Below are positions 1 to 9,800 of a stretch of DNA of 19,088 nt, in pieces; positions within the stretch are counted from its first letter, which is position 1, and each line of letters starts with the position of its first letter. The stretch lies in NCBI GenBank assembly GCA_003024175.1, contig MDYQ01000345.1, positions 1 through 19,088 of the forward strand, in the 5' to 3' direction. The notes under the pieces are model-generated. The model had not been told where the DNA came from, ran no database searches, and worked only from the letters and a program-made list of their open reading frames with translations. Origin of the DNA: Planoprotostelium fungivorum. Lineage: Eukaryota; Evosea; Variosea; Cavosteliida; Cavosteliaceae. Position numbers and translations under genes: made by a program.

Positions 1-40
1 TCCATCATGATCACATCGATGACACGGCTGATCACCACAG

Positions 41-1799
41 TACCGAAAGGTCCGATGTCTAGCTTGCTCTCACATCGTTCCCCTCTCCGAAGCCCTCGAC
101 ATCACAAAATGCACAAAGTGAGTCTCTCTCCACCCCCATTTATCCTCACCTCTTCAGATGTGGCAGCGAATACATCGCCGCGTTTGAAGGCACGACGGCA
201 CCACAGCCGATGGCCCCTCAGCCACCTCCGGTCGTCTACAACGCGGCCAGCGTGGTGGAAGACACGCAGCAGTTTAAATTCTCGAAAGACGTGAATCTGC
301 AACTCAATTTGAAATTGCACGTGTTTGTGGGAGGATTAGATGAGGAATATTCGAGCTCACTGGAGACGGGATACATGGTTATGTCAAAGAGTGACGAAGA
401 GAGGTGAATCACGATGACGATCATCAGCATCATCCATCATCACCATCACCACGATGATGATACGATGATCATCATCTCCATCATCACCATCATCACGATG
501 ATGATCATCACACCGAGATCTTGCATGATCATTTCTGTGATGATGATTGATACGGTAAAGACAGGGTATATTGGTCTTGACGAACAAATTTCTGTACCTG
601 TTGGTGACAAAGAAGGTGAGACGCGTGAGAGAAAAAAGTTCAAGTGTCGCAGAGTGAGAAGGAGAAGGCAGGATACGCGATGAACATGATCAATCATTAC
701 TCTCTCATGGACATCCAGAAGGTTATTGTGGGGCTCACCGAACAGGTACGTCACATCACAACATCACATCCTATCGATATATCGTATCGATGAATATACA
801 TCACACGATCATCACATCATCACATCACGTTGCTGATCCATCACATCACATCGAATCATCACATCAAATCATCACATCACGATCCACTCAAATGCTCCTC
901 AGGTCATCCAATTCGAGCTGGCCGGTAACGTGACACCCTACATCTTCTTAACGAGAGATCACACGTCAACGACTTCCTTCTTAGAATCTCTCACCAACAC
1001 GTACCTCACTTGTGGTATGACACCCCCACTCATCGTGCAATTCAATCAGCAGCAATTGGAGTACGTCAAGTGGCAGTTGACGATGCAGGAGACACCTCTG
1101 AGTCGTTCGGACATCGACGATTTCCACATCTTGGTCTATGTCCTATGTGAGTCTATGATGATGATGATGATCCCATCTGATGATGATCGACATCACGATC
1201 GTGATGATCATCATTCCGATGTTCAGTCGATTCTGACCGAAGTCAGTGTTCGTACCTTCCACGAGGATGTTTCATTGGACCGCAATGGACAGAGAGCCCA
1301 GATCTCTCGTCATTTCAGATGATTTCATTGTCATGGCCGAAGAAGATCACACGAGGTTGGCATCCATACAGAACGGACAATTTCACGAAGGAAGATCGTT
1401 CAACGTCACTCGCATGCAGAAGATATCCGATCTCATCAGCGTAGTGAGTGCACATCAAATCGTTATACATCCTCCCATCCCATCAATGTGGACTCTATAC
1501 GGTGACTGAATCATCGATTGACGTCAAATCAGTCTCTTTCACCTGAAGGAGGCACCGTCACGCTTCAGTTCGAAGAAGAAACGAAGGACAAGACTGTGAG
1601 GGGGAGATCATACGTGGGAAGCGTCGGCAGCCGCTTCAGCTCCATGTTGAGAATGCAACCGACGACGTACCGAGAGCAAGACAGCTCGCAGTGGATATTG
1701 TACATATCGGGGAGATACGAGAGGAACAGAGTGTTGTACATGTTATCTTCCAAGTGGAGAGAGTTGTTCAAGGTTGAATTATCGATAAAAACAGAGTGA
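41..1799 (+). CDS. Zinc-ribbon and PH-like domain protein (3' part, partial)
   Basis: The 5' end lies outside the window. Exons in my model: 41-117, 158-390, 565-603, 639-745, 903-1146, 1247-1443 and 1533-1799, ending at TGA. The first two exons encode two CxxC pairs (CLAC and CTKC, 17 residues between pairs), a zinc-ribbon-like motif. A Pro-rich linker follows. Exons 2-5 then read like a PH-like fold (GYMVMSK, IQKVIVGL, YIFLTRDHT). Exons 6-7 contain a second such block (RSLVISDDFIVMAEEDH, then WILYISGRYERNRVLYML, WRELFKVEL). This order resembles the C-terminal part of STK11-interacting-protein-type LRR/PH proteins, but that is a weak guess from memory. The end of exon 2 (390 or 403) and the end of exon 3 (603 or 615) are uncertain; 390 is chosen because only it keeps the phase. 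No clear AATAAA follows the stop. Confidence 0.6.
404..564 (+). repeat. Intronic ATC/GAT low-complexity tract
   Basis: The intron after exon 2 is largely runs of ATC, CAT and GAT triplets that pair with each other, so both strands look alike. ORFs through it translate to poly-His, poly-Ile or poly-Met/Asp and are not coding. Similar tracts fill several other introns in the window. Confidence 0.75.
746..902 (+). repeat. Intron rich in CATCACATCA-type repeats
   Basis: This 157-base intron (donor GTACGT, acceptor CTCCTCAG) is dominated by degenerate copies of a short CATCACATCA unit between about 755 and 890. It has no open frame consistent with the flanking exons. Confidence 0.65.
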
Positions 1800-1985
1800 A
1801 TCGTCAATAGATCAATCGAAAGGAAAGAGCTCATCATTCTCTCACGAGACATAATACGTCTATCAAAATAGTTCCAAGTTATCGTCTACAACTGCGTAGT
1901 TGAGGCTCATCAAACATAATCATGTAGATGTAAGGTGAGCCTTCATTTCATCCTCCCACTTGATGTGCACAAGCTCATTCACATC
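1800..1985. other. Convergent intergenic region
   Basis: These 186 bases lie between the stop of the PH-like gene on the plus strand and the stop of the ankyrin gene on the minus strand, so they hold both 3' ends. I see no canonical AATAAA on either strand. The only structure noticed is a weak 7-base inverted pair (AGGCTCA near 1901, TGAGCCT near 1936). The 3' UTRs probably abut or overlap. Confidence 0.5.
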
Positions 1986-3077
1986 TTAAAAGTCCTCGGC
2001 CCGCAGAAACCGAACCGTTGGCAGGAAACCACCCTCAGCTGCTCTTGTGACAGCCTTGTTGGATTGTATGCGAGGATGGGGCAAGAGTAGCCTGACTATC
2101 TCATTGTGGCCTCTATTGGCTGCTAGTACAATGGCTTCATTGTTTTGTGCTGAAGGATCCACACGTGAGTCGGACAAGAGCAGCCTGACTGTCTCAATGT
2201 GGCCCCCACCGGCTGCACTTATGACACAGGAATTATCATATGCCGATGGGTCCACACGTGAGTCAGACATGAGCAGTCCGACAATCTCAGTGTGTCCTCC
2301 ACAGACTGCGTTGATCATGGCTATATCGTTTTGTGCTGATGGATCCACACGTGAGTCGGACAAGAGCAGCCTGACTGTCTCAGTGTGGCCCCTTGGGGCT
2401 GCTTGTGTCACAGCAGAATTGTTTTGTGCTGATGGGTCCACACGCGAGTCGGACATGAGCAGCCTGACTGCCTCAGTGTGGCCATATCTGGCTGCAAGCT
2501 TGATGGCTTCATTGTCTTGTGCTGATGGATCCACACGTGAGTCGGACAAGAGCAGCCTGACAGTCTCGCTGTGACCTCCATGAGCTGCTTTTATGATGGC
2601 TTCATTGTTTTGAGCTGATGGGTCCATACGTGAGTCGGACAAGAGCAGCTGGACAGTACTGGTTCGACCACATATGGCCGCTGCTCCAATGGTACTATGT
2701 GTAGACACATCCATTCGAGGCAAGAGTAGCCGTGCGATCTCAGTCGACTCTCCCGTTGATGCGCTATAGAGGAGTCCAATATCTCTACTGGAAGAGTCCA
2801 GCTCAGCCCGAGTCAACAGGAAGCGTAACGACTCCATTTTGCCTCCTTTTACTGCCAGAAACAGATCACCACGGATGAGACAATCGGTGAAGCTGTCCAC
2901 TGAGAACGTCAGAACGGATCGTCTTCTATCAAGTGTCTCACCGATGTCTTTCCACAACTTACACATCATGCGAAGGATGGCAAATTGTTTTCTCTTTGTG
3001 TCAGGTGATTCGATTTCCAAAGCCGTGTGCAAGATGACTTTCGTAACATCGTAACTGGAGATGATACCGTTAGACAT
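1986..3077 (-). CDS. Ankyrin-repeat protein with F-box-like N-terminus
   Basis: A single uninterrupted frame of 363 residues, from ATG at 3077 to TAA at 1986-1988. Residues about 10-48 read like a degenerate F-box (VILHTALEIES, then LRMMCKLWKDI; compare the VCKxWRxI pattern). Residues about 68-142 hold divergent ankyrin-like units. Six units with an exact 31-residue period follow, each with SDSRxDPSA (at residues about 147, 178, 209, 240, 271 and 302), and then a shorter last unit. The canonical ankyrin repeat is 33 residues; 31-residue versions occur in protist and giant-virus proteins. Ankyrin repeats bind protein partners, and an F-box would link them to SCF ubiquitin ligase; that role is inferred. 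The gene is intronless among intron-rich neighbours, which fits recent gene-family expansion, retroposition or transfer. Confidence 0.85.
   Translation of the reverse strand: MSNGIISSYDVTKVILHTALEIESPDTKRKQFAILRMMCKLWKDIGETLDRRRSVLTFSVDSFTDCLIRGDLFLAVKGGKMESLRFLLTRAELDSSSRDIGLLYSASTGESTEIARLLLPRMDVSTHSTIGAAAICGRTSTVQLLLSDSRMDPSAQNNEAIIKAAHGGHSETVRLLLSDSRVDPSAQDNEAIKLAARYGHTEAVRLLMSDSRVDPSAQNNSAVTQAAPRGHTETVRLLLSDSRVDPSAQNDIAMINAVCGGHTEIVGLLMSDSRVDPSAYDNSCVISAAGGGHIETVRLLLSDSRVDPSAQNNEAIVLAANRGHNEIVRLLLPHPRIQSNKAVTRAAEGGFLPTVRFLRAEDF
2085..2670 (-). repeat. 93-bp tandem repeats coding for ankyrin units
   Basis: About six tandem copies of a 93-base unit inside the ankyrin gene. The segment equivalent to GGATCCACACGTGAGTCGGAC on the plus strand recurs in each copy with one to a few changes. 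The most conserved part codes SDSRVDPSAQN; the helix part between copies is more variable. Near-identity at DNA level implies recent unit duplication or conversion. An open antisense frame at 2047-2574 is a by-product of this repetition. Confidence 0.8.
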
Positions 3078-3307
3078 CAGTTGTCTTCTGTGTCGGATCG
3101 AAAGTTGAAAATCTGATGACGGTTGTTGTTAGACGATGATGGCCGCCGTTGTAGAAACATTCGTCGATATTTTGTCGGTGCATCACTTCTCTCCTGGCCA
3201 CTGGAATATGCACGACAAAAGAATTAGTGATCCAAATGAAAGAAAACTCAAAATACATGAACAAGAAGAAAACATTAAATTCTCTTTTTATTCCGATACC
3301 ACACGAT
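3078..3307 (-). promoter_or_regulatory. Intergenic: 3' end of unknown gene, 5' flank of ankyrin gene
   Basis: These 230 bases separate two minus-strand genes arranged head to tail. The upstream gene ends at 3308 and its poly(A) signal lies at 3287-3292. The rest must hold the promoter and 5' UTR of the ankyrin gene. I recognise no specific promoter motif. Small frames here on both strands show no family features. Confidence 0.45.
3287..3292 (-). terminator. Poly(A) signal AATAAA of the 3308-4958 gene
   Basis: The plus strand reads TTTATT, i.e. AATAAA on the minus strand, starting 15 bases past the TGA at 3308-3310. Its position supports the predicted last exon of this gene. Confidence 0.65.
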
Positions 3308-4958
3308 TCAATACTTACAAGTTTTCACATTCTCCTCTAAACCGAAGACCCACGCACTCCCACACGGAAAGATGTGTCCATCCTGCATGATGACGTGCTC
3401 AAGACGGTTCGATTGCTCGTCTTAAACGACTTCAAACGTGAAACGGCAACCTCTTCTGCCTCCACTTCTCTTTGGACGAGTCAGTCGGTGATGATATAGA
3501 GGAAGGAGATCAGATACCTCACCCTGTCTCTGTATCGTATTCAAACTTGAAAGTTCGACATGTGCCTTGAAGAGGATAAGACACCAGGATGCTTCTCGAG
3601 AGGGGTCCGTCACTACCTCTCGGTGGTAGGTTGATAAAGTGGAGAGTACCTACCGTCGTGTCAGATGATTCGATGGAAGATGCGTCTCACATGATCGATC
3701 CATCTCAGTGGCAAAGGCGCGCAGCATGTGATTGCCATCCATGACGAAGACTGGGGTGCCGTATTCTTGTGGCGTGGAGATTCTGACGCAGGTATAGTTC
3801 CAGCTGGGTCCTCTTAATGGTCCCGCAGTGATCTCATCTCGACTGCCGAGCCTCTCTAGACCTTCTACGGCCTCTTCAGCATTGTTGTCTACCCTGCACA
3901 CATCAATCAGCACCGTGCGTATGATCCATATGGACGTGAATGACTACCTCTGATGTTTCGTGCAGACGACGACTTCGCCGCATGAAGAGTCTGGAGAGGT
4001 GATGGAGGAGTTGTTCTCGGACCATGAGTCTCTAGACCTCTTTGAGAGGACACCACCGACTCGATCGTCAGATGGCAACTTCTTTGTTCCCAGCGTAAGG
4101 TCGCCGATGAGTTCTCCCTCTGGCCCTGAATGAAGGTGAGTATGAGAGGATCTATGGTATGTGACGAACCCGAAATGCGAACACTGAGACGTGATTCCTG
4201 CGGGAGACCGATAGCTCTTCGGCCGTTTACTAACCAGAAGGTAAAACCTGAGGCGTCGATCTGTAACATGGTTTGTAAGAAGATGGTGTAGGTGTTTCGG
4301 CCCACCTTGACATCCCGCATGCCAGCTTCGGGTGGAAGGATGTAGAAGCTCACGAGAGGTTTCGTCTCGTCCTCTTTCGAGAAGAGAGATACACCTGTAT
4401 ATGTCAGACGCAAGACGACGTCTTCTATCGCAGTACCTTCGTGAGCTGGTCGGTTGAACGACGACACGTTGTGATGTATCCCTCTATATGGTATCATGCT
4501 GGCCGTCAGGTCGCCGTTGATGGTCATCCCTGTGACCACGATCGAGATGGGGCGTCCTGGCTCGACGACAGACTTGGTGCATTTGAAGAGGGGGAATATC
4601 GAGTCCATGCTCAATATAGAATGTGCTCGCGTTGATTTCAACTAAGGAAGACCACATAGAATTCTTTCCTGCCGGCTCTGCAGCCGGATTCGCCGAGAGA
4701 AAGAGGTGATCACGTGACCTGCGAACTCGCTGTCGGAAATGAAAGGTTGGATGCTAAGGTGACAATGCTTTTTGTGATGACGATCAGAAGGGCAGGTGGT
4801 GCTGTGAAAGAGGATGGAGGATGTAGGGTGAGAAAAGAAGATCGTTATCTGAGAATGATGGCGAAGGATGGTGTACAGCGTCCATCTCTTGAGTCATTGA
4901 TCAAAAGTACTTCAGGTACATCGAAAAGATGAGCACATCGTGCGTCTGTTTCATCCAT
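3308..4958 (-). CDS. Protein of unknown function, six exons
   Basis: Exons in reading order: 4958-4877, 4801-4719, 4641-3948, 3888-3691, 3612-3523 and 3420-3308. All junctions are GT-AG with matching phase, giving 419 residues from ATG at 4958 (MDETDARCAHLF) to TGA at 3308-3310. I do not recognise a family. The 231-codon central exon is rich in predicted beta-strand sequence (VVEPGRPISIVVTG, DVVLRLTYTGVSLF, LQTMLQIDASGFTFWLVNGR), as in beta-sandwich or Ig-like folds. A Ser/Thr/Pro-rich linker follows, and the C-terminal exons read as a second globular part (WCLILFKAHVELSSL, HVIMQDGHIFPCGSAWVFGL). There is no signal peptide and no clear membrane span, so a cytosolic protein is likely. The start is only 79 bases downstream of the ZIP gene stop. 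The first two exons are the least certain part of the model. Confidence 0.6.
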
Positions 4959-5031
4959 CTCAGACAATCGACATCGAACGAACACAGACTCCCCATCATC
5001 ACAGAGAAGAAAAAAACGTGGACGAGACGAT

Positions 5032-5037
5032 TTTAAT
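5032..5037 (-). terminator. ATTAAA-type poly(A) signal of the ZIP gene
   Basis: On the minus strand the TAG stop (5040-5038) is followed directly by ATTAAA, a common variant poly(A) signal. The next gene on this strand starts at 4958, so the 3' UTR must be very short or overlap it. Confidence 0.45.
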
Positions 5038-6578
5038 CTATTCGTATATGCCAATGAGAGCCATGATTCCCACACCGAAAGCGAGAGCGAGGAGCTCTTT
5101 GATCGTCTGTGTCGCCGAGCTGGTGTGCTCCAAAAGAGTGGGAACAACTGAGAACATCAGTCGATGTGTGATGCCAGATGGAATGATGAAGAGACGTTTC
5201 GGATGCACGATGAACACGACAAACTGTAGAAAAGACGACGAGAAGATGTGACGACGCGAACAGAGACGATGATGAGATGTGACGTCGATCGCGATGAGTC
5301 ATACACACCCGTCACGGCTGCCACGTAGATGAATCCTCCCGCAGTAAAAGGCAACACCCACAGGGACGAATCCGCGATATTGTGGGCCAACAGCCCCACG
5401 ATCGTTCCCACCAGAGCTCCAACGGCGGTCGACAGTTGAGCCAGTATGGCTTGCCTCTTTGAGAATCCAGACTGGACGAGGATTGCAAAGTCCCCGATCT
5501 CATGAGGTAGCTCGTGAAAGAGGATGGTGAACGTGGTCGTGTAGCCGATCCACTGGCTGGCGAGGAAGGCGGCACCGATGGCGAGGCCGTCGGTGAAGTT
5601 GTGGGAGAAGTCGGCGGCGAGATTGAGGTAGGCGGAGACGCTGGTGACTTGAGGATCCTGTGTTGGAGGTCAGATGATGGAGGTGATGATGGAGGTGATG
5701 ATGGAGGTGATGCGATCGTGATGATGTGACGTGGTCGTTGTGACGGTGAAGATGATCACCTTCTCCTCCTCCTTCTTCTTGTCCTTCTTATCGTCCTTCT
5801 TCTCTTCTTTCTTCTCTTCCTTGTTATGAGAGTGGCCGTGGCTGTGTGAATGTCCGTGAGAAGCTCCCTCTCCACCGGCACGACCTCTGATGATCTTCTC
5901 TCCCATCATCCAATGTCTTCACATCATCATCATCACCTTCTCTATGGCCAGAAAGACGGTGAATCCACACAGAACCCACAATCCTACGATCGTGTCTGCC
6001 GTATGATCGTGTCCTCCATCTTCATGGACGTGCTCGTGGCTGTGTGAATGAGGCTTCGAGTGGGGCAACAGGTGAAGGAAGACGTCTCCTAAGAGCCCTC
6101 CCACGGCGAAACTGAGGAGGATGTTGAGAAGATTACGGCCGGGGCCGCTGTGAATGGAAGAGGCGTCGATTGGGACGAAGAAGAGGAAGACGATGGGGGC
6201 GCAGCCGACGAGGGTGGTGGCGAGGATGGCAGACATCCATATCTCGGAAGAAGTTCTCTCCATAGAGGGGATCGTGATGGACTTGTGAGTTGAAGATCGG
6301 GCTTGTTGGGCGTGAGAATGATCGTCAACAGACTTTGAACTGAAGAGGTGATTAGAAATGGTGCAGCTGTTGTAACCTCACCTGATGGGAACATCATGGT
6401 CGTGAGAGTGTCCATGAGAATGACTGTGTCCGTGGTCGTGGCTGTGTCCATGGCCGTGGCTGTGACCATGCGAATGATCATGATCGTGCTCGTGACCATG
6501 TTCATGGCTGTGGCCGTGATCGTGACTGTGCGATAGGCACAACAAGAGAAGAGAAAGGAAGACGATGGATCTCAACAT
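5038..6578 (-). CDS. ZIP-family (SLC39, ZIP7/KE4-type) zinc transporter
   Basis: Exons in reading order: 6578-6382, 6339-5937, 5897-5760, 5657-5309 and 5147-5038, all phase-consistent, giving 398 residues. ZIP proteins move Zn2+ (sometimes Fe or Mn) into the cytosol from outside or from organelles; ZIP7-type members act at the ER/Golgi. Residues 1-17 are a signal peptide ([16 protein letters not shown]). Residues about 17-65 are alternating His with Asp, Gly, Glu or Ser. Exon 2 has the first hydrophobic segments ([20 protein letters not shown]) and a second His-rich loop. Exon 3 holds a third His run plus a Lys/Glu-rich stretch in the cytosolic loop. Exon 4 has the signature [10 protein letters not shown] and the metal-binding [13 protein letters not shown], then [11 protein letters not shown]. 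Exon 5 ends [18 protein letters not shown], matching the family C-terminus. Length and order are normal for a LIV-1/KE4 ZIP. The acceptor of exon 3 is the least certain junction. Confidence 0.93.
5673..5711 (-). repeat. 12-bp tandem repeat in ZIP intron
   Basis: Three exact copies of GATGATGGAGGT (plus strand), followed by part of a fourth, inside the intron between the Lys-rich exon and the HNFTDG exon. It is one of the GAT/ATC-type tracts typical of introns in this window. Confidence 0.8.
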
Positions 6579-6843
6579 CGCAATGTAAAAATGCCGAACG
6601 TGTCATCCAAATCCGGTGTAGATCGAACAATTAGATTTAGAATTTTCTTTTCGTTTTGTCGTCACATCTGGTTCCAAACAGCATGGTGGCTTTGTTCGAG
6701 CTGCAGTTGACGATGCATGATATGCCTTCTGCTGACTCCTTACAGTTTCAGAAGTGAGTAAGTATCTTTGTCGGGTGTTTCCATGGTCGGATACAAAATG
6801 CCAGATTCATCTGGGCCCGAAAAACGGAAGGTGGAGATCACAC
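6579..6843. promoter_or_regulatory. Divergent promoter region, ZIP and LRR receptor kinase
   Basis: These 265 bases separate the ATG of the ZIP gene (minus strand) from the ATG chosen for the receptor kinase (plus strand), so both promoters must be here. The segment at about 6625-6665 is T-rich. On the plus strand a short frame starts at 6683 (MVALFELQLTMHD) and runs into a perfect donor GTGAGTAAGT at 6754, which suggests an upstream exon or a spliced 5' UTR. I see no TATA-like element that I would trust. Confidence 0.5.
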
Positions 6844-9800
6844 ATGATGGGGCGTCGTCTCCTCTTAATCATATCTCTCTTCTGTTTCTGCTACGCCGAC
6901 GAATTATCTGCGCTGAGGCAGCTGTACGTCTCTACCAACGGTGATCTGAATCTGATTGTTGAGGATTATATTGACTCAGACAGGTGGTGGATGGCGGAAT
7001 AACACTGGTTGGAGTGGACCATCCAACGATCCGTGTTCTTTTCACGGAGTTACCTGCACGAACGGTTCGGTCGCTCGCCTCAATCTGCGGAATAATGGTC
7101 TATCTGGATCAATACCAGGTGAATGATACGAAGAAGAGTTCAGCCAACACACGCGCAGATGTCTTCGATGAGTTCATCTTCCTCAATTTCGTGGATCTGG
7201 TGGGGATCCCTCCATTTTGAGATCCAGCTGACTGTTTCAGGCGCTCAACTCTTTGATGGATGTCGTTCCTGACTCTATTTGGACTCATCCGAACATCACC
7301 ACCCTCCGTCTCAGCCAAAATTTTCTTCACGGAACGGTTCCCCCTTACATCAGTTCCATGAAGAAACTAGAGACGATCCTTCTCGATTATGTGAGATATA
7401 GACATCATCCATCACGTCGTGATCTCATCTCAGAATCGATTCTATGGACGTATTCCCTCCGAACTCTGCACTTTACTGTCGTTGAGTACGATGAGTCTGA
7501 CTGTGAGTGGTTCACACTGTCTGAATACCTCTTCGTCTTCTCATGCAACGTCAGGCGAATTCTTTCGTGGAATTGTGTGATCTATCTCTGGTCGAACATT
7601 TAATTAACGTCGGCGTGGCTAAGAATCTATTCGAAGGCCCGCTACCCTCAGTACCTCCATCTGTCCTATTTTTTGATGGCAGTCAAAATAGGTGATCCAT
7701 CTCAACTGTTATCATCATCAATTGTCATCATCATCGCACTCCACATTGTGTGATGTATATGGATGTTACACTCGATATTGTCTCGCATTCGATTCCCATC
7801 ATCATCACGGTCATCCTCCTCGTGAACCGAGAGTGACATCCACCTTTCAGTTTCTCAGGTCCAATCCCTTCCTCTTTTTATAATTGCACCCAATTGGGGA
7901 CTCTCCTCCTCGATTCGAATCAACTCAACGGATCCATATCAGAAGACGTCATCCAATGGAAATCGATGCAGTGGATCAGCATGAAGGAGGTAACGAGATG
8001 TACGATCCATACATATACTCACGATATTCAAATCGATGAATAAGACATCAATCTCTCTGAACGACGCTGCAGAATCAATTGACGGGCAACCTACCGAACA
8101 ATCTGGGACGATTAAGCGAGTTAACTTGGATCTTCTTATCTGGAGTGAGTTGACATCGAGGTAGAGAGTCTCATCAGCGTAGAATCTACTGACGGGAGAG
8201 ATACCTGACACGCTATCACGATCACAGAGCCTTCAGATTCTCGATTTGACAGACAACTCTTTGGGTGAGAGAGATCATTGAAGAAGATCTAAACGATGGC
8301 AGTGGGCTCTATTCCAGAATCGTTCAAGGACATACACACTCTCCTGTGTGAGTCACAGAGATCGCGTCGATTCACATCTCATCACGATCGTCATCATGAT
8401 CATCTCTGTCACGTGATCGCCAGTATATTGATGATCATGTCATCTGATCTCATCGTAAATCTTGACAAAAACCAGACTTAACACTGGGAGTGAATCCGTT
8501 GAGCGGTACCATACCCGTTTTACCTAAGGTGAGTCGTTCTACAACGATGTAGATGAACGAGACACAGAGTCTACTCAGCTTGCAGATCGATAACACATAC
8601 ATCGGGGGAAGTATAGACAACATCACGACGGCGCCCAATCTGCGAATATTTTATGCAGATCTGTCGCAGATCTCAGGCCGAGTACCGGACGGTATTGTCA
8701 ACATGACGGGTCTGACTGTGAGTGGAAATTGGCTCGTTGTAGTGGGATGATGTTATACAGTCGTTCTCTGTTAGCAACTGTCACCTGTCCGGACCTTTAC
8801 CTAAGGTGGGACTTTGATGAATTGATGAGAATGTTTTATATCGTCACATCATTGTATAGATCCATAAGATAGAACAATAAGATCACTCCAAAATAACGAC
8901 AAATTTGTTACTTGACTTCAATTTACAATCATTCGCACCTTAACATGAATGAGAACACATCAATATGAGATCGATACAAAATAAGATTCGTATATAAATG
9001 AATCATCTCCAGTTTTCACCTGAGGCCAAGCTCACCCAGATCAACTTCTCGAACAACAATCTCTCTGGTCCATTACACGACGTGACACCCGATAGACATC
9101 TCATGAGCTGACAGACATCCACAGCAGCTGGGAACGAGCGCAGAGTTGATCTCGTTGGATCACAACCGACTGAGTGGATGGATGAGTCCCAATTGGAAGA
9201 GGTACAATGCAACACTGATGACCCTCCTGCTGAACGATAATCTCATCACGAACGACCCCTCGGGAGATAACCAAGTGATGATCTCTAATCACCGTCATCA
9301 TCATGATCTCATCGACAAATGCATCGTCATCATCACATCATCACATCATCACAACATAACATTGGCATCAACTGATGCGTATAGATGTCAGTCATACGTA
9401 ACATGAACCAACTGATCTCGTTCTCCGTGGCAAATAATCAACTGAGTGGACCCATGCCCAATGATGTTTTCCTCGGTTTAGACAATTTACAGATATTCGA
9501 TGTATCGGTGAGAAAGATAATTGACGATGAAAGATGAATGTATCGAGTTGTAGATTGATGTACTTAGGGAAACGAGATGAATGGAACCATACATTACAGT
9601 CAGTATTACACTCTTCAGTTTGACTATCTTCCCAGTATACGAGTGGTGAGTGAATGTATTCAAAAGTGTCTGAATCTCATGTATCAGTTGGATTTGAGTC
9701 GAAATCAATTCACTGGAGTTCTTCCGCTGCTGTTGGCTTGTGATCAGTTGCAGACGATCAACATGAGCCACAACCAGGTAATCACATCCATCACATCCAT

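Noticed and set aside
414-754. Poly-His and poly-Ile/Met/Asp ORFs on both strands.
   Set aside because: They read through intronic ATC/GAT repeats; flanking exons splice across them in phase.
1901-1942. Small inverted repeat AGGCTCA/TGAGCCT between convergent genes as a terminator.
   Set aside because: Seven bases with a loop of about 28 is within chance, and eukaryotic 3' ends do not need such a hairpin.
2047-2574. Long open frame on the plus strand opposite the ankyrin gene (175 codons).
   Set aside because: It is a by-product of the in-phase 93-bp repeat; the translation has no family features and the minus-strand frame is a clear ankyrin protein.
4595-4719. Open minus-strand frame upstream of the central exon of the unknown gene (contains SANPAAEPAGKNSMW and VEINASTFYIEHG) that would need a frame shift at the G5 run 4590-4594.
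   Set aside because: A spliced model with exons 4801-4719 and 4641-3948 is fully in phase, uses a good acceptor and needs no frame shift, so most of this frame falls in an intron.
5673-5711. Short regular repeats considered as a CRISPR-like or minisatellite array.
   Set aside because: Only three 12-bp copies without spacers, inside a eukaryotic intron.
6348-6536. Plus-strand frame opposite the His-rich ZIP exon (Val/Met-rich).
   Set aside because: Antisense of His codons (GTG/ATG from CAC/CAT); the minus strand carries the real signal peptide and His-rich start.
8486-8490. Acceptor GGGAG for LRR exon 11.
   Set aside because: It is in phase, but the acceptor at 8474-8475 also is and yields LTLGVNPLSGTIP, a full LRR, so the upstream one is preferred.
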